Below the pieces are notes generated by a model, which ran no database searches, was not told the origin of the DNA, and saw only the letters and a list, made by a program, of their open reading frames with translations. A DNA stretch of 64,000 nucleotides from Tubulanus polymorphus (taxonomy: Eukaryota > Nemertea > Palaeonemertea > Tubulaniformes > Tubulanidae). Both the position numbers and the translations under genes were made by a program. The stretch covers positions 17,039,263 through 17,103,262 of the forward strand of contig NC_134028.1 in NCBI RefSeq assembly GCF_964204645.1, given 5' to 3'. This document shows positions 1 to 10,800 of the stretch, piece after piece (within the stretch, counting starts at the first letter, position 1; every line of letters starts with the position of its first letter).

Positions 1-183
1 TTTGATATGATGTTCTAACATAGATATTCTAACATGTTCTAGATATTCTAACATGAAGTGCTTACCTGACATCAACATAACTTGTTAAGTCATCATCAGA
101 TGATGGAGGTTCTGAACTAAAATGAAAGGAAAAAATTTATAACTTCATCAATAAGGTTAGCTATCATAATCAGGGTGTTGTAC

Positions 184-1047
184 CTTTCGACGCCTATTTC
201 CTCCATGTATTGCTCCAAATGTTTATCGACCTGATGATCTCCCATTGCGGACTGACTGGCGCATTTAAAACCACAAGATATACATTTATAACTCCGCTGC
301 CTGAAAAAGAAGTGAATGCATAAGAAAACTGCTACCATTTAAGGGACAACTTATAAGATGGACATTCCCAAAATTGATTAATCATTTTAAATGTAAAACC
401 ATTTTTTGAATCACATACCTACATACTTTAGATACTTTAGATTTGTTTTTCCTATTATTTCTTGCAGATTCTCCAAGTGAACTATACTAAAAATGTTGGA
501 TAACAATTATGATATAAAAAACAAAAAAACTCAAAGAAGTATTAAATGTTTTTAATTCTGAATGCTAGGAAAGACATAAATTCAATCACCAAAATCGTTT
601 TTGCAATCTGACCAACCAAACGTATATCTTAGTTATAATGTGGCCTAACTGATATTTTCACTAATAAAATAATTATTTACAACTCTTTTCCTGGCACTTT
701 CCAGATGGCTCGTGACTATGCCAGGAATAAACTGGCCTTTGAATATAGTATCGCCACATTGTTCGGATGTTGTAGGAAAGTCACTCTGAAAATAAATAAA
801 TAAATAGTACTGAATTTTACAGAAACAAATGAGTAAAAAATAAACAACATTTAATAACTTCCAATTAAAATAAGTAGTTTTATTGGATAGTTGAGATTCT
901 TTCGTAAATGTCGCACATGTAAGGAGTAAAAATCTGTCAGCAAAATCTATGTTGTGAATAAAACGTTTGAGTTTGTTTTGGCTAAGGATGTTTTTTTTTC
1001 CTTTGGTAACAGTTGCTCTGTCTACCACTAACAACATCATAAAATCT
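184..1047 (-). CDS. Candidate host gene fragment, several exons, C2H2 zinc finger
   Basis: I do not recognise this gene. On the minus strand, exon-like blocks are bounded by good splice signals: an acceptor just before 1047, an acceptor after a T-rich tract at 785 with a possible donor near 648, a block 482-420 ending in GTATGT, and a block 302-184 ending in GTACAA. The last two join in frame, reading KVSKVC then RQRSYKC. The final block encodes CISCGFKC...H....H, a single C2H2 finger (C-x2-C-x12-H-x4-H), followed by an acidic helix-like stretch. The 785-648 block encodes a segment containing FKGQFIPGIVTSHLESARKR, which does not join in an obvious frame to the next block, so at least one border is uncertain. 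The gene continues beyond the left edge. Lack of repeats and clean splice sites suggest a host gene rather than a transposon, but this is inference. Confidence 0.35.
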
Positions 1048-1063
1048 GTATAAACACTTGTAT

Positions 1064-1308
1064 CTCTAACGCGGATATAAGGCTACTGCCCTAACGCGGG
1101 TATCAGGCTACTGTCGTAACGCGGATATCAGGCTACTACCGTAACGCGGATATCAGGCTACTGCCGTAACGCGGATATCAAGCTACTGCCGTAACGCGAT
1201 TATCAGGCTACTGCCGTAACGCGGATATCAGGCTACTGCCGTAACGCGGATATCAGGATACTGCCCTAACACAGGTATCAGGTTACTGCCGTAACGCGGA
1301 TATCAGGA
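1064..1308. repeat. 25-bp minisatellite, about ten copies
   Basis: A tandem array with a 25-bp unit built on GTAACGCGGATATCAGGCTA followed by CTGCC. About ten copies are visible, with single-base variants such as CTAACGCGGG and GTAACGCGAT. The unit is CpG-containing, unlike the AT-rich surroundings. No coding role is seen. Confidence 0.9.
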
Positions 1309-1388
1309 GTAATGGGAAATTGCGGCTTTCAGATCAGAGGTCGTGAGGTCGAGACACCTCATTACCACAAATAATTTTTCCCTAATAA

Positions 1389-1466
1389 ATGGCAGATAAA
1401 AAAGCATTCTTAGCAATAATAAATAACAGAATAAAACCAGCAAAAAAAAACAATTTGAAAATATAG
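1389..1466 (+). pseudogene. Fragment of a lysine-rich gene start, cut by repeat A
   Basis: A short frame starts at the ATG of CCTAATAAATGG and reads MADKKAFLAIINNRIKPAKK before it runs into the left end of repeat A, which supplies the stop. The 35 bases upstream (CTCATTACCACAAATAATTT and on) closely match those before the PolB gene at 22800, including the TAAATG-like start box. I infer a remnant of another copy of the same Polinton-like element. No function can be given. Confidence 0.35.
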
Positions 1467-2632
1467 CTGCAAAGCAGCGATAACGGGTTTTCTGAGCAGG
1501 CGTGCTATTCATAATTTGAAAAGTGGATAATAGAAATATATCTATACGGGATACGCATTTGATGAGTCAAGTCACACCAATGCAGTTTAACATAACATAA
1601 TTTATAGTTATAGTCAAATTGGGGGTTACTCGGGTCGTTTAGTTGTCTGTGGAGTCGAGTAGATTGGTTACCCGTCTGTAACATTGGTTATGGAGACTCG
1701 TCAGCTTGATGAGTTGTATGTATTATGATTGTGCGCCACCTGCATTTTCCGAAATAATGTTCATATAATTATTTGAAGGGACGATTGAAATCAATTATCA
1801 ACGTACATCTGAATATGTAATAGTCCTTAGTAACTTTCTGTTGCAGAGGGCATAGAAAAGATTTTGAATTATTTAATTAAAATATAAATTTTATTTACGA
1901 AAAATAAACTATTATGGTCAGTACAAATTGAAAATTCATAGTGTATTTCAAAGAACAAGCTTACATAGCTTACAGAATACATCACGTACATTTGAATTTT
2001 ATAAGTGATGGGTAAAAATCAACGTGTGACAGAAAAAAGTGTAGTTAATTATTTAAAAATATCGAAATATGTGCTCTCTTTTTAAACTAATGGAGTGATA
2101 CGCAATTAATCACATGGCCTGTATTAAAAGATAGAACATACAAAATGGATATTTATAAGTCGAAACATGTGAAAAGAAACTAAAACTCTGATGTCAGTGA
2201 CCAGTATGGAATTACACAACGACAATTGGCTTTAAACTCAACAAACATTATTAAAGAATGTTTCAAACAAAATGCTTTATAAAATAACATGAATAAACTT
2301 GTTTTACAAAACAAGAAAGTACATTTTGAACTTTTGAATCCCATTTATTCACAGTAACCTGTGATGTGGCGATTCTCGGAGCCATCCTTCTTGGTGACGT
2401 CACTAACAAGTGGTCACGGCCGTACGCGTGGACTCATTTCTTTGAAAATCTAGCTTCCTCGCGGAGCGGGACATGGTGACGCTGCGCCCCACCCCCTTCG
2501 CGCTGAGAAATATCTTATTCCCAGTCAGCAGAGACAGGTTCTAAAGATCATAGAGTGCATCGCTGGAGGGTTTCCGATCCATATAATTGAATTTCAATTG
2601 GTGCGGTGGCGCTCTCAATGCGGAAGTTTTTG
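1459..2632 (+). repeat. Dispersed 1.2-kb repeat, copy A
   Basis: This block is nearly identical to 27931-29194 (copy B, same orientation) and to the reverse complement of 47673-48963 (copy C). It starts with ATATAGCTGC, contains a small hairpin GCTGC/GCAGC, then GGGTTTTCTG, and runs to GCGGAAGTTTTTGT, where it stops matching earlier than B and C. It is non-coding apart from chance frames. It is either a solo copy of a terminal repeat or a non-autonomous mobile element; see the findings. Confidence 0.85.
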
Positions 2633-2858
2633 TCATTCCGAAATAAACCGTAAAGTTTCCCAAGACTCTGTTTATAACGCATGCGCATTAGGAAGTGTTG
2701 GGGAAATCAGAAATTGGTCACGTGCGCATGCGTCGCTACATGTGTATTTTTTCCTTAACTGGGTCATGTCAGAACGCTGAAACATAGAACTATAACGGAA
2801 TGAACCTGCGTGAACTTTTGCGCAGCGGGAAGGCGCAGTTTGTTTGGTCACTTAATAG

Positions 2859-4106
2859 TGATCCACAGCTAGATTTTCGTAGTATTTGAAAATATTTCGT
2901 AGTATTTAGAAATGTTCTTAATGTTGTTTCCGTATGCGTAGGGGTTACGTTAAAGTTGTCAGACAAGAACGTAATAGTAGTAAGAATTACGAAAGTTCTT
3001 GTTCGATGCTTTCATCTACCAACGCAAACCATAAATCAGTCTATAAACAACAATTCTTTCTCGGTTCTTCTGCTGTGAGATCTGGAAACATTCAGAAAAT
3101 CTTTATATAAAACTTTTAAATAGTTGGAACCATATTTGGTTGGGTCGGAACAATGGAGTGTATTTATAATGAGGCTGGTGAAGGGATCACGCTGATACTT
3201 GATGATATTCCCGGCTACTTTCCGTAAAAGGAAAAACCGGAAGTTTAGGAAGATGTGGTTGTTTTGCTTATCCTGTATTAAAATAGAATTAGTTAAATTG
3301 TAGATAAAATAATTAGTATAAGTATTTCAAATAATTTAAGAATTGATAATCAATCACAATGTATTCCGAATCGTAGTTAATTATAATAATTAAAAAAGAA
3401 ACAATGAATTTGTACTGTAATTAGAAAAGAAAACAAAATTTTGAAAAGATATTTAATTTGAGAAAGATGTTGTTTAAGAACAAATTGTTAATAATCGCTA
3501 ATGTTTTAGAAAAATTAATTTGTGTTAAATGTTAAAACTAGCTGTCTGAAGTTTCTGTTGTCTGTATGCGCTCGTTGGTAATTCACAGACAATAGCTGCT
3601 CCCTCAACAACGACAAGCAAGGAGTGAGTAAATCACAACGCGTCATGACAGGAGGGTTGGAAGGAAATAGTTAGTTTAGCAAATCAGTTTTGAAAATAAT
3701 TTTAGATCAGCAAATCATTAAGGCCAAATTCTATATGACCAAAACAGTAAGGTTGCTGCTCCTTGCCAAAAGTCGAGTGGGAGAGTCGGTATTTTAAGAA
3801 TGCCGATTCTTTCTATAAAAGGGACCCGCATCTTGAGAGAGCAGTCAATCGGGAGAATCTGTACCTTAGTAAGACGAGTGTCGACAGCAGGACAGGAGAA
3901 GCTTCGGAACGATAGGGATTCATATACAATAGGGATTAGGAAAATCATTCTTTGTTCAAGGTAAATAAAATATATTATCTTCAATATTATCATCCGGTAT
4001 TTCAATTTATTTATTCGGATTTGTGCACGGACACGTTCTCTCGCCAGGGCCTTACTCAAGTATTTTATAGATAACGATTAAAGAGAGGATTGTGACCGGT
4101 GTATCA
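2859..4106 (+). repeat. 5' LTR
   Basis: The 1248-bp direct repeat starts TGATCC and ends TATCA, and is matched by 15150-16402. It contains the promoter and polyadenylation signals by family rule, but I cannot place a TATA box with certainty. A 113-codon frame on its minus strand is present in both LTRs and is not considered a gene. Confidence 0.95.
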
Positions 4107-4107
4107 C

Positions 4108-4216
4108 TGGTGCCGAAACCCGGGATATTGGTGTATCACTGGTGCCGAAACCCGGGATATTGGCGTATCACTGGTGCCGAAACCCGGGATATTGGCGTAT
4201 CACTGGTGCCGAAACC
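4108..4216 (+). promoter_or_regulatory. Primer-binding site for tRNA-Phe, four tandem 32-bp copies
   Basis: Immediately after the 5' LTR and a one-base spacer lies TGGTGCCGAAACCCGGGA, the reverse complement of the 3' end of animal tRNA-Phe including CCA. It initiates minus-strand DNA synthesis. The 32-bp segment holding the site is repeated in tandem with starts at 4108, 4140, 4172 and 4204; the fourth copy is truncated after GAAACC. The repeated unit also includes the last bases of the LTR (TGTATCA or CGTATCA), so it looks like a duplication of the LTR/PBS junction. Confidence 0.9.
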
Positions 4217-4334
4217 ATATTGATTAATTATTGTGTCGAGCTTTTATTATTTGTAATTTATTAATTTTAATGGTTCGAATTTTTATTTTTTCACACTGTG
4301 GTGCGAAGAACGCTTTCTCAAAGAAGCGCCGCAC

Positions 4335-4725
4335 TCCAATAAACAGGCCGACACAGGCATTGTGGGATTCGAACCCACCCCGTGCACGACCATTTCAGAT
4401 CCCGGAGGAGTTTCGGGAACCATTGTGCGATTCGAACCCATTGCCAACTCCGGTCGTCCCTGTTGAGACATTGCGGGATTCGAACCCGCGAAGTGCACGA
4501 CCATTTGAGATTCCGGACACCGAGAGCCGTCGTGGGATTCGAACCCACCACTGCACGCTCATGTGTAATACCGGAGGAGTGTCGGGGACCTCTGTGGGAT
4601 TCTAACCCACTCGCCATGCAGGTCGACACCGATGGGGCTGCACTACAGCCATTGAGGGGTTCGAACCCTCCACCTTGTGAATTGCCAAAACCGTCCGGCC
4701 AGGATGGGGAATCGAACCTACATCT
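4335..4725 (-). repeat. Array of seven tRNA T-arm-like segments in the retrotransposon leader
   Basis: Read on the minus strand, this leader contains seven copies of a T-arm/B-box motif, variants of GGGTTCGAATCCC with short flanking stems. The TTCG cores lie near 4368, 4431, 4479, 4538, 4600, 4660 and 4712, spaced 48-63 bp. The inter-motif sequences are also related (for example GTCGTGCAC). No D-arm or anticodon arm is seen, so these are not tRNA genes. Overlapping frames here are shadows of the repeat. Confidence 0.7.
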
Positions 4726-4769
4726 GTTTAAAATGTTATTTTAGATTAGTATTCGCTTAAAGATATACA

Positions 4770-5833
4770 ATGTCGACAGGAGGGGAGACGACGTACGGCG
4801 CGGGTGGCTCACGGGAACGATCCGCTGTAAGCAACGACGTTCTGCAGGCCCTCTCTGGCCTTCGCGAACAGGTGGACACAGCCACGGCGTTCATGAATTT
4901 CTCTTTGCTCCCTAAATTTACGGGACGAGACGACCAGTGCGTCTCTGATTGGTTCAAAGGATTTGACCGTTTGGCCGATCTAAGGGGTTGGAACGATGAC
5001 GCTAAAAGGAAACAGTTGTATTGGTTTTTGGCTGGCCCGGCCCTAATCTTATTTAATGATCTTCGAATTGATCAGGGAACCGATGCGGCCGGTGGCAAAG
5101 TTGTCACTCCCTGGGAAAATATTGTCCGTGCGTTTTGCGCGCAATTTAGCCCCACCTCGTGGGCTTTGGTCAAGGAGTCGGCTTTGACGACGATGCGACA
5201 GGGGGAGACACAACCGGTCGATAGGTTTGCGGAAGAGATTGATCGTGTGGCCTCGAGTTTGAAATTTTCGGACCACCAGAAAAAGATGTTACTAATTAAC
5301 AACTCTCGCCCTGACATCTCTGTCTACCTGTTGTCACAGCGTCCTACGACGTTTAGGGATGCATGGGAAGCAGCCAGAATGGCTGAACATATTGAACAAC
5401 GAAAGGCTCTGTCGTCTCCCAAGGTATCGCAAATTGGGACCGAACCAATTAAGGCGACAGGAGATGTCATGCTGAGCTACGGGACATGTTTCGCCAGATC
5501 ATGGACACTCAAAAATCTACCCGTACTCAGCAAAATGATAGAGGTACCTACTATAGTGAGAACCGTCAATCACAAAGGTCGCAAGATGGACAGGTGGTGT
5601 GCTATCAATGCCACGCCCCTGGTCATTACGCCAGGAATTGTCCGTCTTGGAGTTACGACCAACAAAGGTCACGGGTCTCGCCAAACCGGGACGCATTTCA
5701 GCGTGATAGTCGCCGTCCTCGAAATTCTGGTAGGGGTCAGTTTCGGTCACAGAATCTTGGGCGTGATTTCCACCGGATTAGTCGAACATTTGGTCAGGGA
5801 AACGACCGGAGACCTCATCCTATGGACCGATAA
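4770..5833 (+). CDS. gag: Gag (capsid plus zinc-knuckle nucleocapsid), one frame shift
   Basis: The structural polyprotein packages the element RNA into cytoplasmic particles. The frame from 4770 carries a retrotransposon capsid-type region (residues about 45-200, including LLPKFTGRDD, WFKGFDRLADLRGWND and FRDAWEAARMAEHIEQR). Between about 5453 and 5486 the coding sense moves to another frame, which reads through 5833 and contains a CCHC knuckle, CYQCHAPGHYARNC, followed by an arginine-rich tail. The two frames overlap for about 400 bp, so the shift could be programmed, a mutation or a sequence error; it lies upstream of the nucleocapsid, an unusual place for a programmed gag-pol shift. The start at 4770 is the first ATG after the leader and agrees with the expected gag N-terminus. 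Confidence 0.85.
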
Positions 5834-5835
5834 GG

Positions 5836-6834
5836 GTGGGGTCGCGCAATGAATGGTCAACTGAGCCCTCGCGGGACTCGTTAATAAGGAGTGATTATTG
5901 GTGGGATGACACATATTCGGGTTATCATAGTTATGATAATGACAGTCCGGTAATTGATAATTATATTTTTGATGATGTTGATGATTATTTTGAGGACGAT
6001 AGGGATGATATATTTGACACGTCATTTGATCAGGGCAACATGCTAGCTGATTCAGTTGACGATTATTTTGGACCTGAGGAAAACTGTACTGCGTATTACT
6101 TTCATGGCAATGAGTCTCTGAATTTAGATAGGTTTGCCGGCCATCACACTCCTTCGTGGGGTGCTGATGACGTTTGTGACATTCAAGATCGTAACTTTGG
6201 GGATAGCTGGAGGGACAATTCCCAGTTGTCGTTAGATGGAAATTTTTATATGGATCAGGGATCCAATTTTGAGGACATCTGGAGGAACAATTCCCAGTTG
6301 TCGACTACTTACGAGCATATAAAAAGACACAGGAGGGTTACGTTTAGCGATCCGGTTAAATTGCAGGAGGTACGTGCTGATATGGCGTGCTCGGGTGACA
6401 ATATTAGTATTGATAGGTCACACCCTAGAGGGGTTAATGGTCCGACGGATTCGGCAGAAGATGACCTTTTTAGAGATAAGAAGTGTCATTTAGATTGTCA
6501 CGAAGGCGCTTTTGATCAGTATAGGTACCCAGCAACCTCCGAATCAGCAATACAATGTGATCTTGTGTCATCAGGTTCAAGTAGTAACAATAATTCACGA
6601 TCGGAATGTCTTAATGATCAGAGTAATATGGAAACTATTTTGTCAAAGATATCTAGGAGTCAATGTCGGAGAATTTGTGTCACTCGTTTGAAAGAGGACA
6701 GAACTTTCCTCTCACCTCAAATGCCAGCAGTTTTCACCATCCAGTTGGGGATGGAATGTCCCATGAACAGGACAGAGGTCAAGTTGTCCTCACGTCTAAA
6801 CCGAATATGCCAATCAACGAAAATGTTGGGATAG
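5836..6834 (+). CDS. Acidic ORF between gag and protease, unknown function
   Basis: This open frame of 332 codons follows the nucleocapsid stop directly and has no recognisable domain. Its first half is rich in Asp, Tyr and Ser (for example DDYFEDDRDDIFDTSFDQGN), with two related stretches, SWRDNSQLSLD and DIWRNNSQLST, about 30 residues apart. The second half holds a basic patch, KRHRRVTFSDPVKL, resembling a short docking motif of the RVxF kind. It is in the same frame as RT but is separated from it by stops and a piece in another frame that leads into the protease. It is probably the C-terminal part of Gag or a linker of Gag-Pol. Its first codon in this frame is GTG, so a separate start is unlikely. 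Confidence 0.5.
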   Translation: MGSRNEWSTEPSRDSLIRSDYWWDDTYSGYHSYDNDSPVIDNYIFDDVDDYFEDDRDDIFDTSFDQGNMLADSVDDYFGPEENCTAYYFHGNESLNLDRFAGHHTPSWGADDVCDIQDRNFGDSWRDNSQLSLDGNFYMDQGSNFEDIWRNNSQLSTTYEHIKRHRRVTFSDPVKLQEVRADMACSGDNISIDRSHPRGVNGPTDSAEDDLFRDKKCHLDCHEGAFDQYRYPATSESAIQCDLVSSGSSSNNNSRSECLNDQSNMETILSKISRSQCRRICVTRLKEDRTFLSPQMPAVFTIQLGMECPMNRTEVKLSSRLNRICQSTKMLG

Positions 6835-7854
6835 GAGATTCGAACTCCGAGTTTCAACCTACTATTCACTGTCAGGAACAACTTCCACCTATTACGACGA
6901 CTTTAGGTAACACGCCAACCAACGACATAGGGTCTCTTTCTAGTCAGAATAATCCTATTGAACAAGAGGTTTATTCCCCGTCAATCATGGCAACTGTCGC
7001 TAACCGAGTGACAGGTAGCCATTCGGGGACACCGTTACGTATTTTGATCGACACGGGCGCCGAAATCTCTGTATTATCGAACGATTATTTTACGACTCAT
7101 CCTCAGATATCAAATGGCCCTTTGCAGGTCGGTCAATTCCAATCTGCCCGTGGGGAAGATGGGAACTAAATTTGACCTGAGAGGAGTTATTTCTGTGGAT
7201 TTTGTGTTAGGCAATTTGGAAATTACGCACTCTATGTACGTGGTAGACGGTATCACGTCCGATGTAATTCTTGGAGCTGATTTCTTAGAACAAAACCAGG
7301 CAGTTATTGATTATGCAAGAAAGGCCCTTTTGTTACCAGGGGCCGATGCAATTTACTTCGACAATACTGTCAATTTGGGCAAGTCTTCGTCCGTCAAGGT
7401 TACGCGAATGACTGTCATTCCCCCCTCATGTGAGGTCATCATAGACGGAAAATACTTGATTGACAGGACACAAGCATCGGTGGCAGTCTTTGAGCCGGCA
7501 AATCAATTAAGGGCACATGATCTTATGAGTGCAAGGTCAGTTGTCGACGTTACGCAATCAGGCATTCCAGTTCGGGTCATGAATCCCAGGTCACGACATG
7601 TCACCCTCTATGAGGATATGTGTCTTGGCCACTTATGGACAGATGGGTGGTCACTTGACCAATCCCTGAAGAATGAAGGGAATTCGGGACAGCTGACCCG
7701 ACCTCCAGAGGTGTCTGTCACACATGTAGACTACCCTCAGATATCTGCTGACATTGGGATACCGGAAATAGATATGTCAGACTCGGACCTTTCCCCATCA
7801 CAGAAAGCGAAACTTCTTGAACTAATACGATCGTATCGGGACATTTTTGCATGA
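6663..7854 (+). CDS. Aspartic protease region of pol, frame shift inside
   Basis: The retropepsin that matures Gag-Pol. The active-site motif ILIDTGAEISVL is in the frame ending at 7169. The downstream half, with DVILGADFLEQ (the conserved ILGxDFL motif), lies in the frame running 7114-7854, so one shift occurs between 7114 and 7169. This second frame continues into RT after a single TGA at 7852-7854. The region between the protease and RT (about 7400-7850) is a linker that includes the SQKAKLLELIRSYRDIF segment commonly found just before RT in this group. Confidence 0.8.
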
Positions 7855-10800
7855 ACACCGGACGAACTTGGTAAAACTGACTTAGTCAAACACGTCATAT
7901 ACACAGGGGACGCGGCCCCAATTCGGAAAAGGCCTTATAGAGCCTCTCCGGCCATGCAAGAAGTTATTGACACGCATGTCAAACAGATGTTAGACATGGG
8001 GATAGTACAACGTAGTACTAGCCCATGGGCTGCCCCGGTCGTTCTCGTTCGGAAAAAGAGCCCGGACGGAGAGGTTAAGTGGAGATTCTGTGTTGACTAT
8101 CGGGGATTGAATGCTGTCACCCGTTCAGACTCTTTTCCCCTGCCTAGAATCGATGATCTCTTGGCTCAGGTTGGTCAAGCGGCACCTACATTCTTTAGCT
8201 CACTTGATTTTCTGAGTGGCTACTGGCAAGTTGAAGTTGACGAGGCCAGTAGGGATAAGACTGCTTTTATAACACAGTCGTCTCTTTTGGAATTTAAGGT
8301 ACTCCCATTTAGTCTGAAATCGGCGCGATCTACCTTTCAGAGGTTGACTGGTGGTCTGCTGAGAGACTTGGTTGGGAAATTTTGTCTAGTATATTTGGAC
8401 GATATTATCTGTTACTCGAATTCTTTTGATGGTCATTTAATTCACCTGGCTCAAATTTTCGATCGATTTCGTGAGTCAGACCTTCGCCTAAATCCCAAGA
8501 AATGTCGGTTTGCTGTCAAAACCATTGACTTCCTTGGACATCGAATATCCAGGGATGGCATTGCTACTGACCCGGAAAAGGTAGCAGCCGTACAGGAATG
8601 GCCTGTCCCCACGACTTTAAAAGAACTACGAAGTTTTCTGGGGTTCACCAATTATTATCGGCGTTTTTGTAAAGGTTACAGCACTATGGCGGCCCCCTTA
8701 CACCAGTTGACTAAGAAAGGCGTGCCATATAGATGGGACGCTTCTTGTCAACAGGCTTTCGACACCCTTAAGCAAGCGATGCTCGAAGCCCCAGTATTGG
8801 CCTACCCCATTTATGGGGCATCGCCATTTTTATTATATACTGACGCCTCCGATGAAGGTATCGGCATGGTACTGGCGCAGGTACAGGATGGGCAAGAAAG
8901 AGCAATTGCATATGCGGGGCGAGGATTGAATAAAGCGGAGAAAAATTATTCTACAACGGACCGTGAACTCTTAGCTGTTGCAGCAGGAGTCAAAAAGTTT
9001 GAACCTTACTTACGGGGATACCATTTCGAGATTATCACAGACCACAGTTGCCTACGGTATCTTCAGACTATGAAAACCCTTTCGGGTCGTGTTGGCCGTA
9101 TTGCACTCTACTTAGAGCAATTTGACTACTCCATATCGCATCACCCGGGCAAGGCAAACGGGAACGCCGATGGGCTCTCTCGTCGCCCGTATCCCATTTC
9201 TGATAGTATGGAAGACACTATCGACACGTGTGCTCTCGAGGCTGACAATGAGCGGCCTGTGCCCGTCAACATGGACGAGCTCCAGCGGTCTGAGTTACAA
9301 TTAGTGTGTCTTATAGACTATTTACTTGATGGTACCTTGCCAGATGATGACAAGGAAGCCCGGAGAATTATCTTGCAGTCAGACTACTTCTTTGTTGATG
9401 ATGATGGAGTTCTTTACCATGTAGACTCTAAAAAGAAAATTGAGGCTGATGGGCCTCGTCAGTTAGTCATACCTAAAAGTATGTATGCGGAAATGTTAGA
9501 GGCTGGTCATGATTCAATGACTGGCGGTCACTTGGGTCACAAACGGACCTACGAAACCTTGCGAGCAAGGTATTACTGGCATGGTATGTATCGAGACGTT
9601 GAAAATTGGATTAAATCCTGTAAGGACTGTGCGACTAAGAATCAGCCAGGGAAGCCCATTAGGGCCCCGGTTAACCCCATAGCTGTCACAGGGCCGTGGG
9701 ATAGAGTCTCAATGGATGTCTGTGGTCCTTTTCCAACAACGGACTCGGGAAATAAATACATATTGGTCTTTGTCGACTATCTTACAAAGTGGGTTGAAGC
9801 TTTTGATATGCCTAATCAAGAAGCCACGACGGTCGCTACGATCTTCTATGAACAAATCATTTGTCGCCATGGGGCGCCCTCTGTCTTGCAGAGCGATCGC
9901 GGAACAAATTTCCTGAGTAAATTAGTCATTGAGGTTTCGCGGCTATGTAATACGCCACGGGCACGGTCCAGTGCGTATAGACCACAAACTCAGGTACAAG
10001 TCGAGCACATGAATCTTGTGATTGTCAAGGCTCTGAGCATGTACTGCAATGAACGCCAAACCGATTGGGACGAATACCTTTACCCCATTCTATTTGCATA
10101 TCGGGTAAGTCCAGCTTCGGATACGTCGCAATACTCGCCATTCTACCTCACGTATGGCCGAGAACCGAGGTTGCCGATGGACGTTGCTTTACTTAATCCG
10201 AGGGACGTTTACTTTGATGCAGGAGGCTTTGTCCAAGCAATGTTGCCAAAGTTAAAAGAGGCCAGGAAGTTGGCCAAGGCTAATATCAAAAAGGCGCAGG
10301 AGAAGATGAAGGAACGTTTCGACAGGACTGCCGTTCCTCCAAATTTCGCAGTAGGTGATCAAGTGTTGCTATTCACTCCAAAGAAAATAAAGAGGCTTAG
10401 TAAGAAATTGCTTCATCAATGGACGGGCCCTTATCGAATTGTCCGACAGATTTCTCCTGTATCTTTCATTTTGGAGAATGAGAGGAATCAAGAGTTGGCC
10501 GTCTCAGTACATTGTAATAGAATGAAGCATTTCTTTTCAACGGACATTAGGCCGCTTGAGGACGACATACCTGAGAATCCACCTATTGACAAGGAGGACA
10601 GGGATAAACCTGAGGAGGGGCCTGTGCTCGCACCGAATGATCCGGGCGATCAAAATCAGCCTGCGAATCCGGTTGAGCCAATCTATTACGTAGAACGAGT
10701 GATTCGTCACAAAAAAGAGAAAGGCATTCTGAAATATCTTATAAAATGGGTTGGCTATGACGATAATGAGAACACGTTTGAGCCAGCCGAAAACCTGCCT

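Noticed and set aside
1303..1512. 69-codon minus-strand ORF, with a relative at 27761-27985
   Set aside because: It reads through the left end of the dispersed repeat A/B; its shared N-terminus is just repeat sequence.
3718..4059. 113-codon minus-strand ORF, repeated at 16014-16355
   Set aside because: It lies wholly in the LTR in both copies and has no recognisable domain; conservation is explained by LTR identity.
4335..4725. A cluster of tRNA genes
   Set aside because: Only the T-arm part is present; no A-box, D-arm or anticodon arm could be found at proper spacing.
4231..4744. ORFs of 73-124 codons on both strands
   Set aside because: They are translations of the T-arm-like repeat array (recurrent DSNP or GSNP patterns) in the retrotransposon leader.
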